Assembly (NCBI RefSeq): GCF_963676685.1
Contig: NC_092346.1
Coordinates: 32,315,133 to 32,379,132, forward strand
Source: Mytilus edulis
Taxonomy: Eukaryota; Mollusca; Bivalvia; Mytilida; Mytilidae
Reading direction: 5' to 3'
Length of the DNA: 64,000 nucleotides
Position numbers and translations under genes: made by a program. Of this stretch, positions 25,960 to 38,700 are shown piece by piece. The notes under the pieces were generated by a model that worked only from the letters and a program-made list of their open reading frames with translations, was not told the origin of the DNA and did no database searches. Every line of letters starts with the position of its first letter. Position 1 is the first letter of the stretch.

Positions 25960-27070
25960 TAACTGTTTCCATGGTTTCGGTTTCATACACGGGGCCGACG
26001 TATTTTGTTGTTGTTTGAACTATTTCGCATTCAACATATCGGTGTCTTTTATAGCTGACTTCTCAGTTTTTGCTTTTGTTGAAGGCTTGATGGTGACCTA
26101 TAATTAATTAAATTCACGTCAGTTTGGACTGTTGCCGGTTATTTGTCTCAAAGGCAACCATACCGCATCTCCTTATTTTACATCAAACCCTTAGAAATTT
26201 TAAACATATAAATAAGAACAAGTGGTAGTATTGCAAATGCGACAAATTTTCGCCAGAAACCAAACTGATTGCATCGAAGTTAACAACTATATGCAACAAT
26301 GAGCAAAACCCATATCGCATAGTCGACTATGAAAGGACCCGAAATGACAAATGTAAAACAATTCAAACGAAAAAATGAACGAACTGATTTATGCACTAAA
26401 TAATGCACGATGCACAAATATGATAGACATCGACTGACGACAATCATTAACTCCAAACTCCTGACTTGAAACAAGCACATACAAATGTGGCGCCTATATC
26501 CCCTGACCTTGGACAGTGATGTAACTGTTCAACATATGAACAAACTATTAAAATCAGTTAAAAAGGGTTTATCTTATAAGATCGAAACAAAGCAGACATA
26601 CATCTATATATTACTATGCGGAATGGGCTTTGCTCATTGTTGAAGGCCGTACTGTGACCTATAGTTGTTAATTACTCTGCCATTTGGTCTCTTGTGGAGA
26701 GTTGTCTCATTGGCAATAATAACGCATCTTCTCTTTTTTTATATATCAAAACATTTAATCCCGCTGCAAATGTTTGAACCTGTCCTAAGTCAGGAATCTG
26801 ATGTACAGTAGTTGTCGTTTGTTTATGTAATTTACACGTGTTTCTCGTTTCTCGTTTTTTATATAGATTAGACCGTTGTTTTTCTCGTTTGGATGGTTTT
26901 ACACTAGTAATTTTGGGGCCCTTTATAGCTTATTGTTCCGAATGTGAGCCAATGTTCCGTGTTGAAGGCAGTACATTGACCTATAATGGTTTACTGTTAT
27001 AAATTGTTATTTTGGATGGAGAGTTGTCTTATTGGCACTCACACCACATCTTCCTATATCTAGTTACGCA
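25960..27070. repeat. Cluster of C-family dispersed repeats
   Basis: Four copies or fragments of one family: minus about 25960-26195, plus about 26220-26510, minus about 26610-26740 and minus about 26770-27065. Diagnostic words in the plus sense of the family are 'agatgtggtatgattgcca', 'ggccttcaacaatgagcaaa', 'aaaacaattcaaacgag', 'aaacgacaacc' and 'ctcctgacttgggacaggc'. The family is non-coding and abundant in this window; it resembles a SINE or non-autonomous DNA element but I cannot assign it. Confidence 0.75.
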
Positions 27071-27457
27071 TACTGTTCCTACAATTCCTATGATTTAAAA
27101 CTAAATCTTCGAAATTTCCTCCGCAAAACAAAACAAAAAAATGTTATCAAACACTAATTACTTTATAAACAAATTCAGTATATGTTTCATTTATGTTTCT
27201 ATAGCCCTTGGTCGTATGCTTAGTAATATCTAATATATTTGAAGATTAAAACAACAAAGCTATGTGAAAAATACGGCTATCCAACGTTACATAATTTTTG
27301 AAAAACTGTTTTCACTCTTATGTATAGTGATCCTATTTCTTATTCTCTGATCTTCCTAACACTTGGCGGTAACAACAACGTGTGTCGGTTCTTTGTGACA
27401 TTAAAGCCGTTATTTTGTCAAATTTCATTTAACTCGGTGGCTGCATGTTATTAAAAA

Positions 27458-27760
27458 GAAGATGTGGTATGATTGCCAATGAGACAACTATCCACAAAAG
27501 ACCAAAAACATTAACAACTATAGGTCACCGTACGGCCTTCAACAATGAGCAAAGCCCATACCACATAGTCAGCTATAAAAGGCCTCGATAAGACAATATA
27601 AAACAATTCAAACGAGAAAACTAACGGCCTTATTTATGTAAAAAAAATGAACGAAAAACAAATATGTAACACATAAACAAACGACAACCACTGAATTACA
27701 GGCTCCTGACTTGGGACAGGCACATACATAAATAATGTGGCGGGGTTAAACATGGAATAA
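27458..27760 (+). repeat. C-family dispersed repeat, near-complete copy
   Basis: Runs from 'agaagatgtggtatgattgc' to 'aatgtggcggggttaaacat' and is the best preserved copy in the window. Use it as the local reference for the family. Confidence 0.85.
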
Positions 27761-27943
27761 CTAGTGGAATGTTAAGTTGGAATAAGAAAAATGTTCAATT
27801 ACGTTTTCCGTTGACTCAACGACTAAAAGTGAACTTTTATAAGTAGATATCGTAGAAAATGTCGAACAAAAAACACAGACCGGGCGAGCAGGGACATTGG
27901 TCATCCCTCCTCCCCCCCCCCAAAAAAAAGAAACACACTAAGC

Positions 27944-28166
27944 ACAGATCAATCTGAGTGTACCCGCAGTTACTGACCACTAGTTCAAAGCCAAACACAA
28001 CTCTGACTGTTTATGACGTCTTATACTAAATCCACTGGATGTTGGATGTGTACTGATTGATAATTTTGTCTTATAATATATATATATAGATGCATGATTA
28101 TTTTATAAGTTGTTAGTGGCTCTGAATTAGCTGTCAGTAACTGCGACTAAGTACTCTCAGATCTGT
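27944..28166. mobile_element. MITE with about 48-bp inverted repeats
   Basis: The left end 'acagatcaatctgagtg' with 'gcagttactgac' and 'agttcaaagcc' is mirrored on the right by 'ggctctgaatta', 'gtcagtaactgcg' and 'actctcagatctgt'. The centre is AT-rich with a TA run. About 223 bp, no coding. Target duplication not obvious. Confidence 0.75.
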
Positions 28167-28339
28167 ATTTAGTGTCTTTTTGTTGTTTGGATGTACAAGT
28201 ATTCGCGGCCACGTCCACTTATATTTGTAGTATTTGTATTTTTGTCTATCTGATGAGTAAAGCCCTTTTGAACTGATTTTTATAGTTCCGTCCTTGTGTT
28301 GTACTGTTACACCACTATCCCAGGTTTAGGGAGAAAAGG

Positions 28340-28690
28340 GGCTAGTGTGTCCACTATAACATGTTAAACCAACGCCACATTCTGTTTGTATGTGCCTGTC
28401 CAAAATCAGGAGCCTGTAATTCAGTAGTTGTCGTCTGTTTATGTTTTACATATTTGTTTTTCGTTCATTTTTTGTACATAAATTAGGCCGCTAGTTTTCT
28501 CGTTTGAACTGTTTTATACTGTCATTCCGATGCCTTTTATAGCTAATTATACGGTATGGGCTTTGTTCATTGTTGAAGGCCGTACGGTGACCTATAGTTG
28601 TTTTAAAAATTTCTGTGTCATTTGGTCTCTTGTGGATAGAGTTGTCTCATTGGCAATCATACCACATCTTATTTTTTAAATAAAAAGTAA
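28340..28690 (-). repeat. C-family dispersed repeat, near-complete inverted copy
   Basis: From 'atgttaaaccaacgccacat' through 'gtgcctgtccaaaatcagg' and 'ttgttgaaggccgtacggtg' to 'aatcataccacatcttattt'. Inverted relative to the copy at 27458-27760; the pair could fold together in RNA. Confidence 0.85.
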
Positions 28691-28865
28691 TGCACCTAAG
28701 AATAATATGTAGATGTATGTTTTTGTATCTTTAAATGAATACATGGTTTTGTCTTCATTATGTTTATACAGTACTTAAATAAAGAAAAGTCAACGGATAT
28801 TCTATGATAATATTTTTTTTTAAACTCTTTTGAACCTTGGAAAAATCGTTTTTTGAATTTTTTTT

Positions 28866-28980
28866 AACAATATGAATGTTGTTGTTTGAACAATATGAAT
28901 GTTGTTGTTTGAACAATATGAATGTTGTTGTTTGAACAATATGAATGTTGTTGTTTGAACAATATGAATGTTGTTGTCTA
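28866..28980. repeat. 23-bp minisatellite, 5 copies
   Basis: Unit 'aacaatatgaatgttgttg' + 'tttg', five near-perfect copies. The unit is partly self-complementary (AACAA/TTGTT). It lies about 0.65 kb before the GCN2 start codon. Confidence 0.95.
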
Positions 28981-29439
28981 CTTAAAAAAGTTGGACCTTT
29001 AATGAAAAAGATGACAAAAAGTAAATGCTAATAAAATTTATTTAATTTTATACTTAAATTTCTGGATGAAGAAAAAAAGGAAACCAGATATGCACGTGAG
29101 AAATTGTCCTATGAAATCAGTTCAATATAACAGATTTTCATTTCAAAAAGATGGGTTTTTTTCATAAATAAATCTGACACCTTAGTTTTTGATAGTTTAA
29201 CCTCTAAACTTTAAGTTTTGAATGTTTCTGTTGTACTTATGTACATAAATGGTGCTTGGAAATATTTTAAACCAAACTGAAAAGGTTATTTATTTGGAAC
29301 AATCCAAAACGAGATGCTCAGAAAGGCACTCAGTCATAGATCATTCAGTGCAATAAGCACTTTTTGCTTGCTTAACGAGTTGATAATCATAAAGGGATAA
29401 ACTAGCGTAATAAGACGCGACTTCGCAGTCTTTTTTTTT

Positions 29440-29630
29440 AAATGAGGTACGAGGTCGGGATTGGTTAGTAGTTTTTAGCTTCTCTCGTGGGTTTCCGGTT
29501 CCGATGGACTGATGATGAAACGTTAAAAATGTAAACAACTCATATTTTCTGTGCTATCGTATCCTGTAAGATAAAATGCCATTGAAAGCAGTAGTATGCG
29601 AGTATAATAGGAGTCCGTGCTAGTTATGAA
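29440..29630 (+). promoter_or_regulatory. Probable GCN2 promoter / 5' UTR region
   Basis: Less AT-rich than its surroundings and placed directly before the GCN2 first coding exon. Candidate sites are an inverted CCAAT box (ATTGG, 29460-29464), an ETS-type TTCCGG (29492-29497) and TGATGAAAC (29513-29521), which fits the CARE consensus TGATGNAAN bound by ATF4-C/EBP dimers. No TATA box is obvious. An in-frame TAG at 29592 precedes the ATG. The transcription start is unknown and site function is inference. Confidence 0.4.
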
Positions 29631-29735
29631 ATGGCAGACGACTCTCTTCTTCAGCGACAAGAAGAGGAATGGCAAGTTTTGCAAGCGGTTTACATGGACG
29701 ATGTTGTCGATCTTAGAAAGAAGGTCGCATGGAAG
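29631..29735 (+). CDS. EIF2AK4: GCN2 exon 1 (start codon, RWD domain)
   Basis: ATG at 29631 opens MADDSLLQRQEEEWQVLQAV..., matching the start of the RWD domain. An in-frame TAG 39 nt upstream supports this start. A second ATG at 29626 is in another frame and overlaps by context, so leaky scanning is possible. The donor is AAG|GTATAT, phase 0. Confidence 0.9.
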
Positions 29736-32700
29736 GTATATAATTTGTACACGACATGGGCTATGCATTATAATTCATAAAAGTACTTACTTATTGCAAT
29801 TTGAAGTAGTTTTACTTAAACACAAGCCTCTCTTGTGTCTGCCTAGGTAATATATATATATATATCTATGCCGTAAAAGTATTAAAAAACTCCAATAGAA
29901 AAATGCATATTAGTTCAAAAAATTATTATTGTAATATCTCTATGACATGATTGATAAGTATGTAACTGTGACCTGTTGGTTATTATACAAGGCAATATGT
30001 GTCCTCAAGGTATACTCTAAGGTTTATCTTAACGCACAGGCTGCTGTGAATGAAATGGCTGACCAGGGTCTGCCAGGCAAATCGTGTTGTCTTCTTTTTC
30101 CCGAAACATATACTGGGGAAGAACCATCTATAAATAGCTTACGGAATCCCCAGATAAGTGTCCAATTTCACCACATTATGCATGATTCAGGATGACCACC
30201 AAACTGATTGAGTGAATACAATGTGAAGGATGGTTCATACATGTATTTAAAAAATTCAGCCAAAATTAGCTATATAAATACCTGAAGGTTGTCATAGATC
30301 ATGTAACTGCTGGTTGGGTATATGTACATTGTATGATACATGTATCTGTATGTATGACGTAAGGAATATACGAAGGGGTATTTCAGAGTGAATCATCACA
30401 AAAAGAGTAAATTTTAACCAAATCAATGTACTGTAACAGCAAGTTCACTTTTGTTGTCCAGTTTTGAATAAATATATTTATATGTTGTTCTGTATTTTAG
30501 GTTGAGAGACCTTTGCATATATGTTTGATACTGAAACAGCAGCAGTCAGAAAGTGTAGCTGGGACTACTGACAGTGATAGCATGATCCATATGGTTATAA
30601 AATGTCCAAATAAATATCCTGATTTGTAAGTTTAAAAAACAAAATGATACAGATAAATATATACATGTACATGTATGTATTAGGACTATTAATTAAAACA
30701 TGCATTTATATGATACAAATGTACCAAGGGGAAGACTTTTTCAAAATAGAATGACCACACATACATGAAAACAGCTACAGATGTGACCATACCATCCTTT
30801 ATACAGCAATGCAAAAAAACAAGCTAACCAATTTGTCCAGGAAGTGTTCAGTATTCAAAATCACAAAAATTAAAACAAGCGTACATTTATGATTTGATTC
30901 TGTGGGAATGCAACCCAACAAAGAAATTAAACAATACAAATTGATTTCTTAAATACGAATTAAATGACAAAAGTTAGCACAGCAGTTAAGAAAAGTCTTT
31001 AGCTCTACAGTTTTTACATTTGTAAAGGTTTGTTAATGATGTTTTTTTTTGTGTTAGAGATTTTTTCATTTCATTTGTATACAAGGGAGATAATTGTTTG
31101 ATTAATAAAATATCTTCAAAGATGTAATACTGTATAAGTCTTTTCTTTTTAAAGGGTACCAGAAATAAGTCTAGAAAATTCCAAAGGACTGTCTAATGAA
31201 CAAATTGCTGTGTTGAATAAAGAACTTATAGAACGTGCCAAATCAATGGTTGGAGAGGTAACTTATGTGTAATGTAGAATAACTTACATTTTGTACAATT
31301 ATTAAAGCCTGGTCATGTGACTGTGGTATTATTGAAATTTTATTAACTGAAGAGATAGAATATTTTTTAGTTTATACTATACTTATATAATTAAACATAC
31401 ATTACAAGAAATCTACATTTAACATGATATACATTCTTTAAAAAATTGAAAACAAATATACAAATGTAGAGGAGGAGCAAATCAGTACAAAGAGGGATAA
31501 CTCTGTTTCTTCTCTTTAACTTTTACTTCTTTTACTCTTGTCTTGTCTTGATTGATTTTTTATATTTAAATGCAGACTTAATACTGTACTAAAGCCTAAA
31601 CTTCATTTATTATGATCCAGATATGTAGCTTTCATAAATTCATGTTTAGAATTATAATCTCAGTGAATTATAAAGACTGCACTCTTGGAAAAAATGCAGC
31701 ACTTTTTTTATTAAGTCATGTAAATAGTTGTGACAAAGCCTTTCACATCTGCGTAGGAGATCAAATTTTTCTCTTGTTCTTGTCCCTTTTTTTTAAATGT
31801 CAAATTTACTCAAGGGGATATTTACATGATTTTATCTTATAGCGAAAATAAATCCCATATTAAAATATACCACTTTTTAACATAATACATGATTCTTTAT
31901 TTATTTGTTTTTTATGCCCCACCTACGATAGTAGAGGGGCATTATGTTTTCTGGTCTGTGTGTCCGTCGTCCCTCCGTTCATTCGTCCGTCTGTCCCGCT
32001 TCAGGTTAAAGTTTTTGGTCGAGGTAGTTTTTGATGAAGTTGAAGTCCAATCGACTTCAAACTTGGTACACATGTTCCCTATGATATGATCTTTCTAATT
32101 TTAATGCCAAATTAGAGATTTTACCCCAATTTCACGGTCCACTGAACATAGAAAATGATAGTGCGAGTGGGGCATTCGTGTACTGAGGACACATTCTTGT
32201 TTCAAATTAGTATTGTATGACATAGAATTAATGTTAATGTCATGGTAGCTCTTTTGTATACATACATTTATTGTAGATAAACCACAGGGAAATGTTGTTA
32301 ATTTTCTTATATACTGTAGCTGTTAACCATCAGTTTAAAAAGATTATATGACCAACTGCAACAAATTCAAAACATCTCTTTACAATACTTCATATACATA
32401 TACAAATGTTTAAAATGTTGCAGAATTTGTTTTTTATACCTTTTTCAGGTTATGGTTCTAGAACTAGCTCAACATGTACAGACATTTCTTATTTTATACC
32501 TTTTTCAGGTTATGGTTCTAGAACTAGCTCAACATGTACAGACATTTCTTATTTTATACCTTTTTCAGGTTATGGTTTTAGAACTAGCTCAACATGTACA
32601 GACATTTGTTTTTTATACCTTTTTCAGGTTATGGTTCTAGAACTAGCTCAACATGTACAGACATTTCTTATTTTATACCTTTTTCAGGTTATGGTTCTAG

Positions 32701-35700
32701 AACTAGCTCAACATGTACAGACATTTCTTTTTTATACCTTTTTCAGGTTATGGTTTTAGAACTAGCTCAACATGTACAGACATTTCTTTTTTATACCTTT
32801 TTCAGGTTATGGTTCTAGAACTAGCTCAACATGTACAGACATTTGTTTTTTATACCTTTTTCAGGTTATGGTTTTAGAACTAGCTCAACATGTACAGACA
32901 TTTCTTATTTTATACCTTTTTCAGGTTATGGTTCTAGAACTAGCTCAACATGTACAGACATTTCTTTTTTATACCTTTTTCAGGTTATGGTTTTAGAACT
33001 AGCTCAACATGTACAGACATTTGTTTTTTATACCTTTTTCAGCTTATGGTTCTAGAACTAGCTCAACATGTACAGACATTTCTTATTTTATACCTTTTTC
33101 AGGTTATGGTTCTAGAACTAGCTCAACATGTACAGACATTTCTTTTTTATACCTTTTTCAGGTTATGGTTTTAGAACTAGCTCAACATGTACAGACATTT
33201 GTTTTTTATACCTTTTTCAGCTTATGGTTCTAGAACTAGCTCAACATGTACAGACATTTCTTATTTTATACCTTTTTCAGGTTATGGTTCTAGAACTAGC
33301 TCAACATGTACAGACATTTCTTTTTTATACCTTTTTCAGGTTATGGTTCTAGAACTAGCTCAACATGTACAGACATTTCTTCGTGATAATTACAAAGGTC
33401 CACAGAAATCTTTTTATGAAGAAATGTTAAGTAACCAATTGAAACAACAAGAAAAACTAAAATTAGAACAACAGAAAAGACTTGATTTCCTAAAAAGAAA
33501 GGAAGAAAAAGAGGTATTCAGTGTTTTTGTTTGATTATTTCAGTGATTTGCCTTTGACCTTAAACCATATTATTTAAAACCATGAAGTTATTCTCAAATG
33601 AATTAGCACTAGGATCGTCAGTTTTCCTATCGTAGCTCAGTGGTTTTTACTGGGCACTCAGGCTTCCTTCACAAATAAAAACTGGCCGCCCTGAAATAGC
33701 CCAAAAGCAGTGCTTCAAAGTAGCGTTAAAACCCATAAAATCAAAACAAATCAAATGAATTAGCAATTGAAAAAAAGATAAAGTGACCAATTGCAACAAA
33801 TTAAAACATCTATTTACTTTGTATTAAATTGTTTAAAATGATGTTACAAAATTGAGAACAACAGAAAAGACTTGATTTTCTGAAAAGAAAAAAAGAAAAA
33901 GATGTATTTGATGTTTTTGTTTGATTATAACATTGATTTACCCTTGGCCTTTGACCTTACATCATGTATTTCAAACCATGGAGTTATCCTCTTTTCAAAA
34001 GAATCAGAAATTAATAATATACCGGTATTCTGGAAAGACAGTGTTATCAAATATCACAATGGGATCATGGAAATAGTGATCTCGGGGGGGGGGGCCACTT
34101 CAAACTTTTTTTGGTAGGGGTGAGCAGCTGAGACATCAAGTACCCCACCCTTTTCATATATTTTGTTTATCAAAAATATATACCTTGTCATATATCAATT
34201 AACAAAAAACAGACCTATAGATATATTTAAATATTTTTCATCTTCTGGTACATTGTTATAGATTTTTTTCCCGCTCATCATCACGTTCTTGTTAAGAAGC
34301 AAAGTAGTCGCAATAATATCACCTTTTTTTCCAATAGATTCGTCACATCTTAAAAACCTTCTTCTTATTGCCCCTTTTATATCTTTCATTATGAAGATAT
34401 TTCAATTCCAAAATACAATACATATAAAAGACGTTTGGTCTGATCATACAAACACCTTCACTGATTTAAATATTAATTAAAAACTGATAAAAAGTTTCAT
34501 TGCCTTTAAAGGACGCTGTCACAATGGAATTTCTTTAAATAGTTGTTATCATGTTTTATGTATACAAACCCTTGAATGTTAATTAGGTGCAAATGTCAAT
34601 TTGGTCGGATTTATTGCATCTGTCACTGGCATCAGTGGAAATACCACATCAGAATAAATAGAGTTTAATTGGTTTGACAAATAACTGATGCATTTACGAC
34701 TTTGGTTTAACAGCATCAAAAATAAATACGGACATCTGATTAGTTTCAGATACTTATGATATAATCAAGCAAGTGATAATATCAACCTATTGATATATTT
34801 AATCTGAATTTCTCACCCTTTTCATATATCATAGAGCATGAAAAAGTGACCTATTCCAGCGGCTCATCCCCAGCACTAATTATATAGTAAGTGCCCCCCC
34901 CCCCCGAGATAGTGATATCACAATGGGATCATGGAAATAGTGATATTTCCCTTAAATCATAGTTGATTTTATTATTAATTTTGCTTTTAAATCTATACAG
35001 AAAACTGCATGGTACATGTATATGTACCATTTGAGTGATCTTTTAATTTCAACTATTATTATTACTTTATTTAGATAAATAAAGTATATAAAATTCAAGG
35101 GAAATAACTCTAGCACAAAACTACACTATTTGCATTGGTGAGATCTTTTCCCCACTGACAGCCTAGATAAGAGTTCCAAATGAACTAATTAATAAGTATT
35201 ATCAAAACTGTAAATAATACTTACCGCTACAGCTTTAACTGTAAGGTACCCTGAAATTGTTAGTATCTATAAGAACAGGGTTTCATATAGATAAGTATTA
35301 TTTTTTTTTATTTCATGTTAGAATAGTATAATTAAATACAATGTTCAATAATAATATAATACACTGATCTGAAATTAATTATACACTTTTTTTACAATTA
35401 AATTCATGTTCAATAATACTTATTAACATAGACTTAAAATCCCTTTTAGCATTTTATATTCTGCAATTTCTGCTAGACAACTGAGAATTTCATTGTGACA
35501 TTCTAAGAATTTTTTCAATAACAACATTGTGCAACTCCTATAAATTTTGGATTGATTTAGTTAAATGTAGGACTTTTACATTTGTTACAACTTCTAGATC
35601 AATAAAATAGATTTTAGATATAGTTGTGAAAGATATTTGAGATTAGGGAGGGGATGGTAGTAAGTATCAATTTGCTAAAAAATAGATTTTCATGTTCTTT

Positions 35701-38700
35701 TATTTTGAGTTAATGTGAACATAGAAGTTGTTTACATGATGTTCAAGTATCTTCTGTTTATTGTGAGAACAAAACTTTCCAGCAGTGTTGATTAAAGCAA
35801 GTAACATTTTGTGTACCTCATAAGATAAATAACTAACAAGACTTAGAAACAAAGATAAATTAATATATTATATGGGGATTCAATTGTTAAACTATTTGAT
35901 CATTTAAGGAATGACTGTAATATTTTTTCTGTCTATGAAGAAATAACATGAAAAATTTGGTGCACACTGAATAACGCGCGTAGCGAGTTATATAACAGTT
36001 TGCATCACATTTTTATGTTATTTCGAATAGACAGAAAAAAATATTACAGTCATTTCTTATAATTTAATTCTAAATTCCATTTTAAACCGTAGAAAACCAT
36101 GAAAAAACGTTGATGACGTCACGGTCACATGACTAAATTATGTCTGGGCTGATAACAAAATAACGTCAGCCAATCAAAAAATGCGTTACATCCAAAATTA
36201 AATTATTGCAAAATAATTGTAAAATAATGTGTAAAATACTGAAAGTTCTATATTTAGAATAAATCAAATATCTCAATGATATGTCATATATTTATTGAAA
36301 GTAAAAGAATGGTACTGTATAAAAATAAGAAGATGTGGTATGATTGCCAATGAGATGAATATCAAACAAAGTTCAAGTGAAGTGGATGTAAGCCATTATA
36401 GGCAACTGTAAGACCTTCAACAATTAGAAAATCACTGTACAGCTGGCTATAAAAAGCTTAGAGATGAAAAAATTCAATGGAGAAAGTTAACAGCCTAATT
36501 TATTTATAAGAAAACAGTTTTATACAAAAACAAATATTATAGACATGAACTAACAACAACCAATAAAATACAAGCTCCTGGCATGGGACAGGTGCATAAA
36601 GCATGTGACAGGGTTAAAAAGGTTTGATGCACCAAATTCCATGTTCATTTTTTCTTTGAATTTAACTTCAGACACACACATAATTTTATTCATTAACTTA
36701 TAATCTTGTGCTTTGCCTGTTTCAGAGACAACTTCTAGAGGATGAAATACAGAAGAGGCAACATGCTCTGAAAGAAGAAACAAAGAAAATAAAGGAGACC
36801 AAACAGGTACAATTCAAATGTTTATACTTTTCTAATATGTCTATCATAGAAGTTCAGGGGCCGTTTTATGTTTTCTAATTTATGAATCTATCTGTTTTTC
36901 CCAATATGTTATCAAAGTACAAATAATATTCACCTGACAAAATTTTCATGTTAAATATTATTGAAATGTTTGCTGTTGGACATTCAGTATAACAGCCATT
37001 TAACCATCAATGTGTTTTACACTTTATATGATTGACTGCAGAAAATGAATATCTTGTGAAATAAATAAATATAGCTACCCAATTTTATTTGCATTAATTT
37101 AAAATTATGGTACTGAAATAAATCGTTTAGTAGCACAATCTTCTTGATATGATCTATATATTTATCTATTTATTTCTATAATTAGATATCTGATGAGAAA
37201 CCAACAGAGCCAGAGAAAGCTGTACCAGCTACTCCTATTACAGAAGTACCAACATGTTCCCCAATTGGTACCCCAAGTACTCCTAGAAGACCAAGAATGT
37301 CTCATTCACCCTCCCCATTAATTGTACTGCCAAGTAATGAGAATAAATATAACCAGGATAAGAGAAGAAGGTATGTGGTTGTTATGTTTTTATTTTATGT
37401 CCTTTTAAAAAAGCAGTCATGGGAGTTAATCAATAAAATTTGCACCATTTTTCTTCCTGTGTACCAGCTTTAGTATAAACCATGTAACCTCAAGTTTCCA
37501 AAATATTCTATAGAAACACCAATTAAAAAAAATTATGGTGCTTTGAAACACAGCAATTTTTTACTGAAATGTAAAATTAAAGGTAATATTTTTTTCAACC
37601 CTTTTTCGTATGCAACCTTATGTAACATACTTTGATTTGGTGGTATTACACCTACATACACATACTTGATCCTATATTATCATATTTCATTTCTTAAATT
37701 TTCATTTGTAGCTATAGACCAAACACACTTAATGGATGCAGATTCAAATATATTTGTTAAAAATATTCATATTTTTTCTATTTATGACAACTAGACTAGG
37801 AAAATATAGCTGCTTCACATACATGACGATGATGTAAGTCATGAACCTGGTGTTCAGAGGTTGTAGTTTGTTGATGTGGTTCATAAGTTTTTCTTGTTTC
37901 TCATTTTTATACGCCTGTCAAAATTTTGACGGGACGTATTATGGTATACAAATGTCCGGTGTCCGTCCGTCTGTCTGTCCGGCATAAACATGTCGCACTG
38001 TAACTTGAGAACAACTTATCCAAATTTCATGAAACTTAACATAGTTGTTTCTTATGATGGTCAAATGATCTGTATACTTTTTGGTGAAAATAAGATTTAA
38101 ACTTTTTGAGTTACGGCACTTTGTAACTAAAACAGGGGTGTGTTTTTTTCACATGTTGCACCGTATCTCAAAAATGATTCTTGATTATGGCTTAAAACTT
38201 TAAACACTTCTTAGTTATATTAATCTTAATATCTGTATACTTTTTGGTGATGATTCAAAATTTTATTTTTGAGTTATTGAGTATTTTGTAAAAAAGGGGG
38301 AGGGTTTTTTTACATGTCGCACCATATCTCAAAAACGATTTATGATTATTGCTTAAAACTTTACACACTTCTTTGTTATATTAATCTAAAGATCTGTATA
38401 CTTTTTGGTGATGATTCAAAACTTTATTTTGGAGTTATTGAGTATTTTGTTAAACAGGGGAGGGTTTTTATACGACCGCAAAAATTTTAATTTTTTGGTC
38501 GTATATTGCTTTCACGTTGGCGTCGTAGTCTGCGTCGTCGTCTGCGTCGTCGTCCGAATACTTTTCGTTTTCGCTCTCTAACTTTAGTAAAAATGAATAG
38601 AAATCAATGAAATTTTAACACAAGGTTTATGACCACAAAAGGAAGGTTGGGATTGATTTTGGGAGTTTTGGTCCCAACATTTTAGGAATTAGGGGCCAAA

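Noticed and set aside
30002..30195. Open frame in GCN2 intron 1 (NEMADQGLPGKSCCLLFPET)
   Set aside because: Looks slightly protein-like but matches no family I know and does not fit between exons 1 and 2, which already join in frame.
32406..33352. Overlapping 60-117 codon frames (…IPFSGYGSRTSSTCTDI…)
   Set aside because: They are other-frame readings of the exon 4 acceptor array and end at stops created by the 59-bp units; only the final copy is coding in the GCN2 frame.
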